Part shown: piece by piece, positions 8,441-17,782 of the stretch
How the letters are laid out: each line of letters opens with the position of its first letter
Numbering within the stretch: position 1 is the stretch's first letter
Origin: Fluviicola sp.
GTDB lineage: Bacteria; Bacteroidota; Bacteroidia; Flavobacteriales_D; Crocinitomicaceae
Length of the DNA stretch: 64,000 nucleotides
Reading direction: 5' to 3'
Assembly: GCF_029266855.1 (NCBI RefSeq)
Contig: NZ_JAQSWB010000002.1
Span: 248,001-312,000 of the forward strand
Notes under the pieces: generated by a model
Seen by the model: the letters and a program-made list of their open reading frames with translations, nothing else
Database searches by the model: none
Told to the model about the DNA's origin: nothing
Position numbers and translations under genes: made by a program

Positions 8441-11400
8441 TTAACCTACCAACGGCCAATCCTTAAATTGACCCTCTGCTTGTTCTATAATTACTTTTAG
8501 TATGTTATCGAGTTCAGAAAATGGAACTTTACCTTTCAGTTCTTTTTTGACTGCCAAACGAATAGCTGCTTTTGCATTTTCTTTCTTCGTCCAGTCCAAT
8601 TGCAAATTTTTCTTCATAGAATCTACCACGCGGTGAACCAAATCTTGAATTGGTCCTTGTACGTTCAGTAGTTCGGTCCTAGTGGAAAGCAAATCATAAA
8701 AAGCCAATTCATCTGTAGTTAAACCAAGCTCTTTCAATCGTTTGTCTTCTTCCAAAAATTCCTTCGCAATATCCAAAAGGTGCTTGATTGTAGCAATGCT
8801 ATCTAATGTGTTTTTGTGGTAACTGCTCAAAACTTTTTCCAAAGCTTCTTTCAACGATGACATCTTGGTCATATTAGACATTAAACGTGCACGGATTTCA
8901 TCGTTGATGATGCGTTTGAGTAATTCAATTTTTACGTTTTCGTTTCCTTTGCTCTTCGCAATGGCTTGAAAACGATCGTCAATAATAGAGATGTCGGCGT
9001 TCTCAATATCATACATTTCCGCCAAATCAACAATCTTATTGGCAGCAAGGGATTTGCTAATCAAATCCTTTATAGCTTCTTGTTTCTCTCGTTTTTGTCC
9101 GGGTGGAATTTTTATTTTTCGGATAACCTGTCTGAATTTTTGAATGACTGCAACGTCTTCCTGAATTTCCCAAATCCGTTCATCTGAAGAAGTCATCGCG
9201 ACCAGTTCTGTCAACTTCCTTTCTTCTTTCAAGAAATTGTCAGTAGTGGCGTCATCTTTCATTAACGCATTTAAAACTTCACTAGACCAATTCATAGATT
9301 GGGAAGCGGAAAATTGTTCGATTTCGGTTATTTCAAATCCGCCAATTAAGGTTTTTGTAAGGTCTAATTGATTCAAACACAATTCCACTGCTCCATCCAA
9401 ATCAAATGTTGGTTTACCTGTTCCACCACCACTGGTATATTTTTTTGTTGCGTCTGCGAGAAAATTTGAAATACCAATGAAATCCACAACTAAACCGGAA
9501 GGCTTATTCTCAAAGACACGATTTACGCGCGCAATAGCTTGCATCAGGTTATGGCCTTTCATGATTTTGTCAACATACAGAGTATGCAAAACCGGAGCAT
9601 CCATTCCTGTAAGCCACATATCTCGTACGATGACCATTTTCAAAGGATCATTCGGTTTTTTCAAACGCTCTTTGATGGCTTCCATTTCATTACTGGTGCG
9701 AATGTGCGGATTCCACGCAATAGGATCTTTCGCGATGTTTCCAGTCATTATTACCGCTATTTCCGGACAACCTTCTAATGCATTCAGAGCATCAAACATT
9801 TTAACACAGTTTCTTCTGCTCATGCAAACAATCATAGCTTTCCCATCTAGTGTTTGGGTACGCTTAGTGAAATGTTCGAGAATATCTTTTGCGATTTTAT
9901 CTACTCGTTCTTTTGCTCCGGCAGCATCTTCGATAGCTGCCCAAACTGCATTGCTTTCGTCAGTGTCATCGGCAGTTGTGGCTTCCAATTCCTGGGTGTA
10001 TTCCCCTTTGATATTCATCGGAATCATCTTCGGCTCATAATAAATAGGAACCGTTGCTCCATCCTGAACCGCTTGTTTTATATCATAAGTATGTATTGTT
10101 GGACCAAATACCAGTTCGGTATCTGCATCTTTTCCATCTACCGGTGTTCCTGTAAATCCCAGGAAGGAAGCATTTGGCAGAGCGCGACGTAAATTTTGAG
10201 CGTATCCACCATCATTAAAACCGTATTGTGTTCTATGGGCTTCATCCGCCAGGACTATAATATTTGTTCGTTCTGAAAGAACCGGATGTTTATCTTCCTT
10301 CCCCCTTTGTTGTGAATCAGAGGATTGAGTTTCCCCCTTTGGAGGGGGATTAAGGGGGAGGACATCTTTTAACCGAAACTTTTCAATGGTCGTAAATATT
10401 ACCCCACCACCGTCTGAACTTAGTAAATGTCTCAATTCATCGGTTGACGTAGCGTGTTGTACATCTCCTACCAAATCTTTGCAGAAAACAAAATTATCGT
10501 AAAGTTGTTCATCCAAATCATTACGATCTACCTGAATAACAATAGTCGGATTCTTCAATTCTGCCTTGGCACGAAGAATTCCTGTAAGAATGGCCATTGA
10601 AATACTTTTTCCGGAACCCTGGGTATGCCAGATAACACCTAAGCGACCATCACCTTTCGGTTTGATATTTTCTAAGGTGCTTGAAACAGCTTTCCTGATT
10701 CCGTAGAATTGATGATACTTTGCTCCTTTCTTGATCAGTTTTCCATTGTGATCTTCATGGAAAATGAAGTTTTGGATATAGTTCAACAATACTTGCTTCG
10801 GAAATAAGCCTGCAATTAAGGTGTTTAATTGTTGTTGATTGTTTTGAATAATTGTTTCACCATCTATGGTCTTCCAGGGAGCAAACCATTGGAAAGCTGC
10901 ATGATACATTCCGTGCAATGCTTCTCTACCGTCTGAAATAATTGTCAGGGCATTGAAATCAAAAAGCTGTGGAATATCCAGGGTATAGTGCTGTATCTGA
11001 CGATGTGCTTCCTCTACGCCAACTTCCTGATCGAATAAATTCTTAAACTCGAAAAGCACCAATGGCAAACCATTAATGAATACAACTAAGTCCGTTCTTC
11101 GTTTGTTCTTTCCCAGAATAGTAATTTCATCGGAACAAATGAACGAGTTGGCCTCCGGGTTTTCATAGTTAATAGGATAGAGATGTTGTGCACATTCTTT
11201 TCCATCTTTGTCTTTCCAACTAACCGCTTTTCCTTGTGTTAATTTCAAATGAAACTCACGGTTGCGGTAATCCAGATCCATACTTTGCAGCTGAGTAAAC
11301 TCTGCCATTGCTTCATTGATGGCAGTTGATGGAATATTCGGATAAGTCTTAGTAAGAAAGGAACGCAGTTCTTCTTCCAAAACCACTTTTTTGAGGTCAC

Positions 11401-11494
11401 GCTGCAAGGCATTTCCTCCAATATAGAGATAACCCAGATCTTGCAACCATTCGATGGCTGCTTTTTGGATGGTTATTTCGAGGAGGTTGGACAT
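8441..11494 (-). CDS. hsdR: type I restriction endonuclease subunit R
   Basis: The 1017-residue motor and nuclease subunit starts at MSNLLEITIQKAAIEWLQDLGY. An upstream in-frame ATG at 11533 is unlikely because it lies inside the preceding gene. The N-terminal nuclease domain has SDEITILGKNKRRTDLVVFINGLPLVLFEFKN (Asp135, Glu149-x-Lys151). The SF2 translocase has Walker A TQGSGKS (291-297), DEAHRTQYG (417-425) and GFTGTP. In the assembled R2M2S complex it translocates and cuts unmodified DNA. Between Walker A and DEAH, residues about 378-402 (PLNPPPKGETQSSDSQQRGKEDKHP) are an insertion coded by a palindromic mini-element, described separately. The gene starts 2 bp after the stop of the gene at 11497. 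Confidence 0.96.
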   Translation of the reverse strand: MSNLLEITIQKAAIEWLQDLGYLYIGGNALQRDLKKVVLEEELRSFLTKTYPNIPSTAINEAMAEFTQLQSMDLDYRNREFHLKLTQGKAVSWKDKDGKECAQHLYPINYENPEANSFICSDEITILGKNKRRTDLVVFINGLPLVLFEFKNLFDQEVGVEEAHRQIQHYTLDIPQLFDFNALTIISDGREALHGMYHAAFQWFAPWKTIDGETIIQNNQQQLNTLIAGLFPKQVLLNYIQNFIFHEDHNGKLIKKGAKYHQFYGIRKAVSSTLENIKPKGDGRLGVIWHTQGSGKSISMAILTGILRAKAELKNPTIVIQVDRNDLDEQLYDNFVFCKDLVGDVQHATSTDELRHLLSSDGGGVIFTTIEKFRLKDVLPLNPPPKGETQSSDSQQRGKEDKHPVLSERTNIIVLADEAHRTQYGFNDGGYAQNLRRALPNASFLGFTGTPVDGKDADTELVFGPTIHTYDIKQAVQDGATVPIYYEPKMIPMNIKGEYTQELEATTADDTDESNAVWAAIEDAAGAKERVDKIAKDILEHFTKRTQTLDGKAMIVCMSRRNCVKMFDALNALEGCPEIAVIMTGNIAKDPIAWNPHIRTSNEMEAIKERLKKPNDPLKMVIVRDMWLTGMDAPVLHTLYVDKIMKGHNLMQAIARVNRVFENKPSGLVVDFIGISNFLADATKKYTSGGGTGKPTFDLDGAVELCLNQLDLTKTLIGGFEITEIEQFSASQSMNWSSEVLNALMKDDATTDNFLKEERKLTELVAMTSSDERIWEIQEDVAVIQKFRQVIRKIKIPPGQKREKQEAIKDLISKSLAANKIVDLAEMYDIENADISIIDDRFQAIAKSKGNENVKIELLKRIINDEIRARLMSNMTKMSSLKEALEKVLSSYHKNTLDSIATIKHLLDIAKEFLEEDKRLKELGLTTDELAFYDLLSTRTELLNVQGPIQDLVHRVVDSMKKNLQLDWTKKENAKAAIRLAVKKELKGKVPFSELDNILKVIIEQAEGQFKDWPLVG
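10331..10362. repeat. G/C-run palindromic mini-element inside hsdR
   Basis: A hairpin CCCCCT-TTGG-AGGGGG followed by a further AGGGGGAGGA box forms a 32-bp unit. A second copy, reverse-complemented, lies in hsdM at 16283-16314. Both are in frame with their genes and add a Pro/Gly-rich loop. They resemble the in-gene palindromic elements known from other bacteria. Confidence 0.7.
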
Positions 11495-11496
11495 GC

Positions 11497-12225
11497 TTAC
11501 TTTTTGATGATGAAAGTTAAAAACTTTCTGCAAATATCGGTAACAATATATTTCGAAGTACTTGTTCCTCTTGGGGCCGTTTTCCTAGAAATTTCCTTGA
11601 TTAATCCAAGTGAAGCTAATTCCAACATATAAAATTCAATTTCTCCGTTCTTATCTTTTGTTGCGTATTCGTTTAAAGAATCACCAGGGAAGCTTGGTTT
11701 AGTTGAATGTAGGTTCACATACGATTCCAGTATTGTATAACTCTTATGTAAACCTATACCAAGTTCAAACTGTTCGTTCTGCGCCAATTCCTGGATAAGG
11801 ATAATTTGAATCTCGTTTACTTTATCCAACAGATCCACAAACTTCATGAACAATAAGTGATCGGTATCTATTTTAATCTTCAATAGGAGAATATCCCTAT
11901 AACGGTCTTTTTTAAACTCCGATTTGGTGTTCTCCACTTTTTTCAATACCTGGTCCAGCAGGTCGCTGAACGATTCATTTTTTAAATTGTCGAAATTGAA
12001 GTCTTCACCAAATTCCGAACGGATTTTTGTGATTAAATCATCCAAAAAAGAGAGTGCACGTTTTGTTTTTACATCTGACTGGAAATTCAGGATATCATGA
12101 ATTATTGGTCCGTAAATCGGAATATTTTGAAGGATATATTTTTGAGCCAGCCCGGATGCTTGCAGCAGTGAGTCTTTCCATTCCTTGTTTTTCTCAAATT
12201 CATCATTAACGCTTAGATCGTTCAT
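11497..12225 (-). CDS. restriction-locus accessory protein, helical with winged-helix-like C-terminus
   Basis: 242 residues, no named family recognised. Residues 20-75 carry an amphipathic or weakly hydrophobic segment (AQKYILQNIPIYGPIIHDILNF, then KRALSFLDDLITKI). The middle is a charged helical bundle. The C-terminal ~60 residues (ELASLGLIKEISRKT...TSKYIVTDICRKFLTFI) look like a winged-helix unit. The first codon overlaps the hsdS stop by four bases (ATGA), so translation is probably coupled, and hsdR starts 2 bp after its stop. Its position inside the hsd operon suggests a role in restriction or its control. It could also be a separate abortive-infection-type component. Confidence 0.6.
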   Translation of the reverse strand: MNDLSVNDEFEKNKEWKDSLLQASGLAQKYILQNIPIYGPIIHDILNFQSDVKTKRALSFLDDLITKIRSEFGEDFNFDNLKNESFSDLLDQVLKKVENTKSEFKKDRYRDILLLKIKIDTDHLLFMKFVDLLDKVNEIQIILIQELAQNEQFELGIGLHKSYTILESYVNLHSTKPSFPGDSLNEYATKDKNGEIEFYMLELASLGLIKEISRKTAPRGTSTSKYIVTDICRKFLTFIIKK

Positions 12226-13397
12226 ATTGATTCGTGGATTAGTTTTTCCGCATCTTTTACACGGATTTCACCACTGATTAGTTTGGGGAGAAGGGTGTCG
12301 CGGAGAGTGGTGAGGGCTTGGTTTTCGAGGATGTTAGCATCTACTTTGTTTGCAAATCTTTGAAGCTGATCTTCTATCTTATCTTGTATTGTCAGGGGTG
12401 CAACTATAACTTTAATTTCACCTAATGCTATTCTACTTAATTCCGTTTGCCCTGTACTGCCCTCGCCTAATGATTCAACAATTTTCTCTATTGAAATCAT
12501 TAGTCTTCCGAAAGTGTATAGTCTTAATTTCTCAAGGTCACATCTAACAACAGTGACATGAGAATCAACCACAGTATCTTCGTCTAAAGATAAAATTGGG
12601 GCTAATCTACCTAGAGTTCCAACTCCAGTCGAGTTGACCAAAACATCTCCAACTCTTAACAAACGACCTTCTACCGATTTACTAATTGAATCATGACGTC
12701 TTGTTAAAGAGAAATCAATTAGGTGGTTTCTGATACATTTTTGATTGATTACTCTCACTCCTTTTTCTTCAATATATTTTGGAGAAACTCCTCTTCTCAA
12801 TTCAGTTGATATCTCAGACAAATTTTTCACCTCCCAATCTTTTGGAATCATTCCCAATTCACTTTCCACAAATTCGCTATCCTGAAACGGACCAAAATCC
12901 ACAAACCAATGCTTGTAAAGGGTCATGGCCATTTCCTCCAGGGTTTTGTTTTGTTGGAGGTTGAGCTCAATCTTATCGTCCAAGGCAGAGAGGATGGAGG
13001 CTATGGCTTTTTGTTCTTCAATTTCTGGGAAATTTAAGTTAACTTCATTTAAAGTACTCTGGGTTAATAATGGTTGGCTTGATCCGCCAGCGAATTGATT
13101 TAAATTGGTTTTTTTTAATAAATAGAAAAGAAACTTACTGTCGAAACCTTCTAAACACACCGCTTTCATTGCGTTATCTGATAACCAAATAGGTCTGTTT
13201 TCAAAGTATACCGAACCGCAATATGCACCAACTCTGCCAATAATTATAATAGTGTCAACTGAATTGAATTGGTTTGTATAACCTAAAATTCCGTTTCCTC
13301 CGTATATGGGAACTTCACCAGTTTCATTAGGTTTGGATTTACCATTGCTTATTGCTGCAACTTCAGAAAGTTTATATGTTTTCCAGTTTTCCGGCAT
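12222..13397 (-). CDS. hsdS: type I restriction specificity subunit S
   Basis: 391 residues with the standard arrangement of two target-recognition domains and two conserved helical spacers. The first TRD is at about 1-130 (MPENWKTYKLSEVAAISNGKSKP). Its helical spacer is IEEQKAIASILSALDDKIELNLQQNKTLEEMAMTLYKHWF. The second TRD begins at ELGMIPKDWEVKNLSEISTELRRGVSP. The C-terminal spacer is IQDKIEDQLQRFANKVDANILENQALTTLRDTLLPKLISGEI. It dictates the bipartite DNA site methylated by HsdM and restricted by HsdR. It starts immediately after the stop of the NTPase gene and overlaps the next gene by ATGA. The recognised sequence cannot be read from the protein. Confidence 0.95.
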   Translation of the reverse strand: MPENWKTYKLSEVAAISNGKSKPNETGEVPIYGGNGILGYTNQFNSVDTIIIIGRVGAYCGSVYFENRPIWLSDNAMKAVCLEGFDSKFLFYLLKKTNLNQFAGGSSQPLLTQSTLNEVNLNFPEIEEQKAIASILSALDDKIELNLQQNKTLEEMAMTLYKHWFVDFGPFQDSEFVESELGMIPKDWEVKNLSEISTELRRGVSPKYIEEKGVRVINQKCIRNHLIDFSLTRRHDSISKSVEGRLLRVGDVLVNSTGVGTLGRLAPILSLDEDTVVDSHVTVVRCDLEKLRLYTFGRLMISIEKIVESLGEGSTGQTELSRIALGEIKVIVAPLTIQDKIEDQLQRFANKVDANILENQALTTLRDTLLPKLISGEIRVKDAEKLIHESI

Positions 13398-16004
13398 TTA
13401 TTTCTTCTCCAGATTAATTCCTAAAATATTAGCAAGTTGTTCTGCTTTCATTTCTCCGCCGTGTTTGCTTTCCTTGTCAAAATACAATTTATCGAATTTT
13501 TCTTTGTCTTCTATTTCAGCAAAGAGTTTCTCCATTTTAGTGGGATCAGGTGAACTGAGATTACTTTTAATTTCTGATGCAATAATTGGATACGAACTTT
13601 CCAGAATGATCCAACGGAAAAGGATATCACTGTTGAATTGAATGCGTTCCGCCCATAAAATATTACGGTACATAGTATATTCATTCGCTAAGCGAATAAT
13701 AGATCGTGGGTTTGGCTCAATCAATGCATGATGTTCAGTCAACAAATGTTTGATGTCTTCCTGGTTTTCATCCAATATTTCGAGCATGACATCCGATACT
13801 TCGGCTTCAGTTGCTCCGTATCTTGTTTCTAGTTCATTTAATTGAGACATATCCGTATTTCTTCCTGTTTGATTCAAGCTTCTCAATTCCTGCTTGATAT
13901 CTTCACGTGTTCTTTTGGAGATTGCTGTTGGTTCTTCATCATTACTCCCCAAAATATAATTCCAGTACTTCTTTTTGGACGATTCGCTCATTTGAGGCAA
14001 GCGGATAGACAATTGAAAGGCTTTTTCGAGGAACAGCTCACCTAATTTTTGGTTTCCACTAACCACTTTATCAAATTCCACATAATTCTTTTCGAAACAG
14101 GTTGCGATCCAGTCCTTGTCGCCGGCCACAACATACAAAACACGCTTTTCTTTAAACAAAGTTTGAATGCCTTCAAGCAGTTCTATAGTGTATTTCTTAT
14201 TACAACGGTCTAAATCATCAATAAAAACAGCTACTTCATTTTTTTCGCGATTGATATTATTGATTAATCCCTCAAAGTGAGATTTAATGGATTGCATAGG
14301 ATCTGCAGATCTTTTTACAAAAGATTCAGCGTCGGATGCATTTCGCATAAAAAAGGGAGTAGAAACGAATTTCGACATGGTATAAATGACACCTACTGTT
14401 GCGCCAATACTAACAATGAGTTTTGCAAAAACATCCAAGGCAAGCCCTTTCGTTTCAGGATCGTTTTTAACACTTGACGGATAATTTGCTGCTGCTTCAA
14501 CAAAAGATTTACCATATATCACTAAAAGAAAAACGGAAAGTAAGAATACACCGAACTGAATTACCTTTTGCCATTTGGTGTATCTAAGAATCCGTCGTTT
14601 GTTCTCTGACCATTTCATACTTCTTCTGCTGCACCAATTTGCGTTTTCTTTTCTTATCGACTGTTGATAGATTTGGTCAATGAACGACCACCAAGGTGGA
14701 GTAATATGTTGATTTTGCCAAGCATTGTATTTTACAACAATCCAGTTTCTTTTATCCGTTTTCAGATTCTTTTCAAGAAGATTTAAAAAAGTGGATTTTC
14801 CGGATCCCCAGGAACCCTGAAGATGTACCATGAACGAGTTCCTAGGATTCTTATCGAAAATATCCTCGTTAATTAATCTCGCCAAAGATTTTGCAACCGG
14901 TTCTCGATTTAATCGATCAATCGTTTCTACAACATCAAGGTGGAAGGGGATTTTGTCATTGCTTAATTCTATTTCTGGCTCTTCCGGTAGGCGATCAAAT
15001 TCTCCACTTCTTTTAGTTGTGTAACTCATTAATGAATCGTCACTCAACAGAAAATCAAACTCACCTAAACTTAACCCATTGAGTTTTAAAAGTCTTGTAA
15101 ATTGGTTTGCGTTAAGGGTATTTAAAGGTGAGCTCCATTTACTTTTAATTAAGCTACTCTCATTGAAATAAGAATCAGACAATAATTTAGCTCTTTCAAT
15201 TCCTTCCCGAAAAAGAAAAATAACCTTAAGAGTTGCGAATTCAGCGGATTTATTGACAACAATTAAAAGACCGTAAGTTCTTTTCGTTCCTTTAACATCA
15301 AATCCAATAAGTAAATCACCAACTTCTAATTTTTTAAAATTATTTTTGAATTGACTGTTTTTGTCTCGTATTGGGTAATCATAGGTAGATCCAACTTTTA
15401 GTTGCTCTTCTTCATAAAACTGAATAGAAGCATTGATCCACCATAATGATCTTTTTGACTCAAGGATATATAGTTGGAAGTTTATTAATTCTTCACTTTC
15501 ATCATAATTTTCAGAATCAATTAGTTGTGTTTTATCCAAATCGATAAATTGAAATGAACTAGACAGTTTGTTAGAACCTTTTTGACTTTTTAACCAATCC
15601 CTTGTACAGGTAACAAAAATTGACAGGTTTGGATAATATTCTGTCAATTCAGCAACTTCTTCAATATTTCTGTCAACACGGTCAATGTTTTCAATAAACA
15701 CAGTCGTTTCTGCAGATTCGATATTATGAGATTGAAATCCAATTCTTTCTACAACTTCCTTCAGGGGAGTATGTTCATTAATTGCAAATAAGTCTATAAG
15801 AATGCTATTATCAAATTTTTGTTTGAGTTGTTCAACCAAGGTAGTCTTCCCGGTACCCCATTCACCAACTATAATAGCACGATGAAACAATTCAGGAATA
15901 TCGTCAGTTATTACAGATATGTAGTGAACACCAGAAATTAAGCTAGAATAATCTTTGGCAACCTTTAGAAGTCCAAAATCACTTGACTCTACTACTTTTT
16001 TCAT
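13398..16004 (-). CDS. KAP-family P-loop NTPase fused to an N-terminal NTPase and EVE-like domain
   Basis: 868 residues, lying between hsdM and hsdS. Module 1 (about 25-180) is a P-loop unit with Walker A GEWGTGKTT (47-55), a hydrophobic strand ending in an acidic pair VFIENIDRV (102-110) and a sensor-like VTCTRDW (131-137). Module 2 (about 188-312) begins WWINASIQFY, has LEVGDLLIGFDV (226-237) and TYGLLIVV, and ends NANQFTRLLKL. This is the pattern of EVE/PUA-like domains, which read modified bases. Module 3 (about 355-868) is a KAP NTPase with Walker A GSWGSGKST (397-405), Walker B VAVFIDDLDRC (591-601) and the late motif NPRSIIRLANEY. Two membrane helices (about 481-497 and 525-545) are inserted between its Walker motifs, as is usual for KAP proteins. 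Base composition is noticeably AT-rich. Likely role: a membrane-linked, modification-sensing defence partner. That role is inferred. Confidence 0.8.
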   Translation of the reverse strand: MKKVVESSDFGLLKVAKDYSSLISGVHYISVITDDIPELFHRAIIVGEWGTGKTTLVEQLKQKFDNSILIDLFAINEHTPLKEVVERIGFQSHNIESAETTVFIENIDRVDRNIEEVAELTEYYPNLSIFVTCTRDWLKSQKGSNKLSSSFQFIDLDKTQLIDSENYDESEELINFQLYILESKRSLWWINASIQFYEEEQLKVGSTYDYPIRDKNSQFKNNFKKLEVGDLLIGFDVKGTKRTYGLLIVVNKSAEFATLKVIFLFREGIERAKLLSDSYFNESSLIKSKWSSPLNTLNANQFTRLLKLNGLSLGEFDFLLSDDSLMSYTTKRSGEFDRLPEEPEIELSNDKIPFHLDVVETIDRLNREPVAKSLARLINEDIFDKNPRNSFMVHLQGSWGSGKSTFLNLLEKNLKTDKRNWIVVKYNAWQNQHITPPWWSFIDQIYQQSIRKENANWCSRRSMKWSENKRRILRYTKWQKVIQFGVFLLSVFLLVIYGKSFVEAAANYPSSVKNDPETKGLALDVFAKLIVSIGATVGVIYTMSKFVSTPFFMRNASDAESFVKRSADPMQSIKSHFEGLINNINREKNEVAVFIDDLDRCNKKYTIELLEGIQTLFKEKRVLYVVAGDKDWIATCFEKNYVEFDKVVSGNQKLGELFLEKAFQLSIRLPQMSESSKKKYWNYILGSNDEEPTAISKRTREDIKQELRSLNQTGRNTDMSQLNELETRYGATEAEVSDVMLEILDENQEDIKHLLTEHHALIEPNPRSIIRLANEYTMYRNILWAERIQFNSDILFRWIILESSYPIIASEIKSNLSSPDPTKMEKLFAEIEDKEKFDKLYFDKESKHGGEMKAEQLANILGINLEKK

Positions 16005-16037
16005 ACCATATAGTTCAGATAATGTTTTATTGCCTCG

Positions 16038-17666
16038 CTATTTTTTAATTTTTGAAAAATTCTTTTTTATTCGCTCTTGCAATTCCTTACCCTTCTCAAA
16101 CTGTTCCAATAACTGCGCTTGCAAACGTGCTATTTTTTCTTCAAAAGGTTCACTGTCTTTTTCAGCAGCTTCTGTTCCTACATAGATTCCGGGAGTGAGT
16201 TTGTAATCTTGTTGTTGTACTTCTTCCAGCGTTGCTGCTTTTGAGAAGCCGGGTATGTTTTCATACTTATTAGTACTGGTCATCCTCCCCCTCGGTCCCC
16301 CTCCAAAGGGGGAAGTTTGCAAATTCCGCCATAAATGATACGTTTCAGCTATTTTTTGGATATCCGCATCGGTGAATACGCGTAATTTACGGCTTGCCAT
16401 GGTTCCCATTTTGGAAGCGTCCAGAAACAAGATTTCATTGTTGCGTTTGCGGTGAACTCCGTCTTTACCATCCCGATTTTTACTCAGGATAAAAATGCAT
16501 GCAGGAATTCCTGTAGTCAGGAATAATTTATCCGGTAAACGCACAATGGCATCAATCATGGAATTGTCCACCATAAACTGGCGTACATTCTTTTCGCCTT
16601 TGTTGTTGGAAGTCATAGCGCCATTAGCCATTACAATTCCGGCTGTTCCGGTATCACTTAAATGACTCCAGAAGGTCTGCATCCACATATAATTGGCTGA
16701 ACCATCTGTAGTAAATTCATCCCGTGGCCCAAATAATCGTGGATCTGTTTCTGGTAAATCTTCCGGATGCCAGTTACTCACATTAAATGGAGGATTGGCC
16801 AGGATGAAATCTGCTTTCAGGTTCGGGAATTTATCATCTAACAAGGAGTTCCCAACTTTGATGTCAAAAGATAAACCACGCAGCATCAAATTCATCATAC
16901 ATAAACGGGATGTTTGCGCTGTCATCTCTTGTCCATAAATGGAGATGTCTTCTTTATTTCCACCATGCTCCTGAATGAACTTCAAACTTTGAACAAACAT
17001 TCCTCCGGAGCCGCAGGCAGGATCAAATATTCTTCCTTTATAGGGCTCTAATAATTCGGTTAAAACACGTACAACACTCCCTGGAGTAAAGAATTGCCCT
17101 GCACCAGAACCTTCTGCTTGTGCGAAACGCCCAATATAAAATTCATAGATTCGCCCAAGAATATCACTTTCGGGATTTTCCTTTTCAGAAAATTTCGGGT
17201 GAGAAAGTAGGTTGATAATTCCAGCAGTTTGCTTATTGGAAAGTTCACTGCGGACAAAGATGCGTGGCAGGATGTTTATCAATTGCGGATTGTATTCAAC
17301 TAATAACTCTTGAATCGTTTCAAATGCATCATCAATGATTACTTTAATGTTGTCTTGCTCTGCATTGTCTTTCAGAAATTGCCAGGAAGCGGTTTTCGGA
17401 ATCACAAACGTATTTCGTGCACGGTATTCGTCACGATCCTCCATTACATAATTCTTTTCTGAATCATCTATAGTGTAATAGGAAGATTTCGGATCATTCA
17501 GTTGTTCTTTGATTTCTTCCCGGACGATTTCAAATCGCTCACTTAAGTGTTTCAAAAACACAAGTGGCAGAATGTAGTTTTTATAATTGTTCTCAGAGAC
17601 AGCACCTCTCAATTCGTTAGCTGCGTCCCAGAGTTCTTTTTCAAAATTGATATCGGCTTTAGCCAT
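16038..17666 (-). CDS. hsdM: type I restriction DNA methyltransferase subunit M
   Basis: 542 residues. The N-terminal HsdM domain starts MAKADINFEKELWDAANELRGAVSENNYKNYILPLVFLKHLSERF. The N6-adenine methyltransferase core has the AdoMet motif DPACGSGGM (215-223), preceded by GQFFTPGSVVR, and the catalytic NPPF (291-294). With HsdS it forms the modification enzyme that protects host DNA. Residues about 449-464 (LQTSPFGGGPRGRMTS) are an insertion from a palindromic mini-element near the C-terminal YENIPGFSKAATLEEV motif. It is the first gene of the leftward operon and lies 33 bp upstream of the NTPase gene. No clear TAnnTTTG box was found upstream. Confidence 0.96.
   Translation of the reverse strand: MAKADINFEKELWDAANELRGAVSENNYKNYILPLVFLKHLSERFEIVREEIKEQLNDPKSSYYTIDDSEKNYVMEDRDEYRARNTFVIPKTASWQFLKDNAEQDNIKVIIDDAFETIQELLVEYNPQLINILPRIFVRSELSNKQTAGIINLLSHPKFSEKENPESDILGRIYEFYIGRFAQAEGSGAGQFFTPGSVVRVLTELLEPYKGRIFDPACGSGGMFVQSLKFIQEHGGNKEDISIYGQEMTAQTSRLCMMNLMLRGLSFDIKVGNSLLDDKFPNLKADFILANPPFNVSNWHPEDLPETDPRLFGPRDEFTTDGSANYMWMQTFWSHLSDTGTAGIVMANGAMTSNNKGEKNVRQFMVDNSMIDAIVRLPDKLFLTTGIPACIFILSKNRDGKDGVHRKRNNEILFLDASKMGTMASRKLRVFTDADIQKIAETYHLWRNLQTSPFGGGPRGRMTSTNKYENIPGFSKAATLEEVQQQDYKLTPGIYVGTEAAEKDSEPFEEKIARLQAQLLEQFEKGKELQERIKKNFSKIKK
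16283..16314. repeat. G/C-run palindromic mini-element inside hsdM
   Basis: This is the reverse complement of the hsdR copy at 10331-10362: CCCCCT-CCAA-AGGGGG with an adjoining CTCCCCCT-type box. It lies in frame close to the 3' end of hsdM, in a loop between conserved blocks. Confidence 0.7.
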
Positions 17667-17758
17667 TGTTTGTGTTGTAAAATTTGAAGAGTATAAAGCT
17701 AGTGAAATTGTTGGTTTTGGGAGGGTATTGAAACATTGTTTTTAACCAAGTATTCCCC

Positions 17759-17766
17759 TACCTTTA
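17759..17766 (+). promoter_or_regulatory. probable -7 box (TACCTTTA)
   Basis: Seven of eight positions match TAnnTTTG, 16 bp before the ATG at 17783. No distinct -33 box was seen. Confidence 0.35.
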
Positions 17767-17782
17767 CCAAAAAAATCAATCA

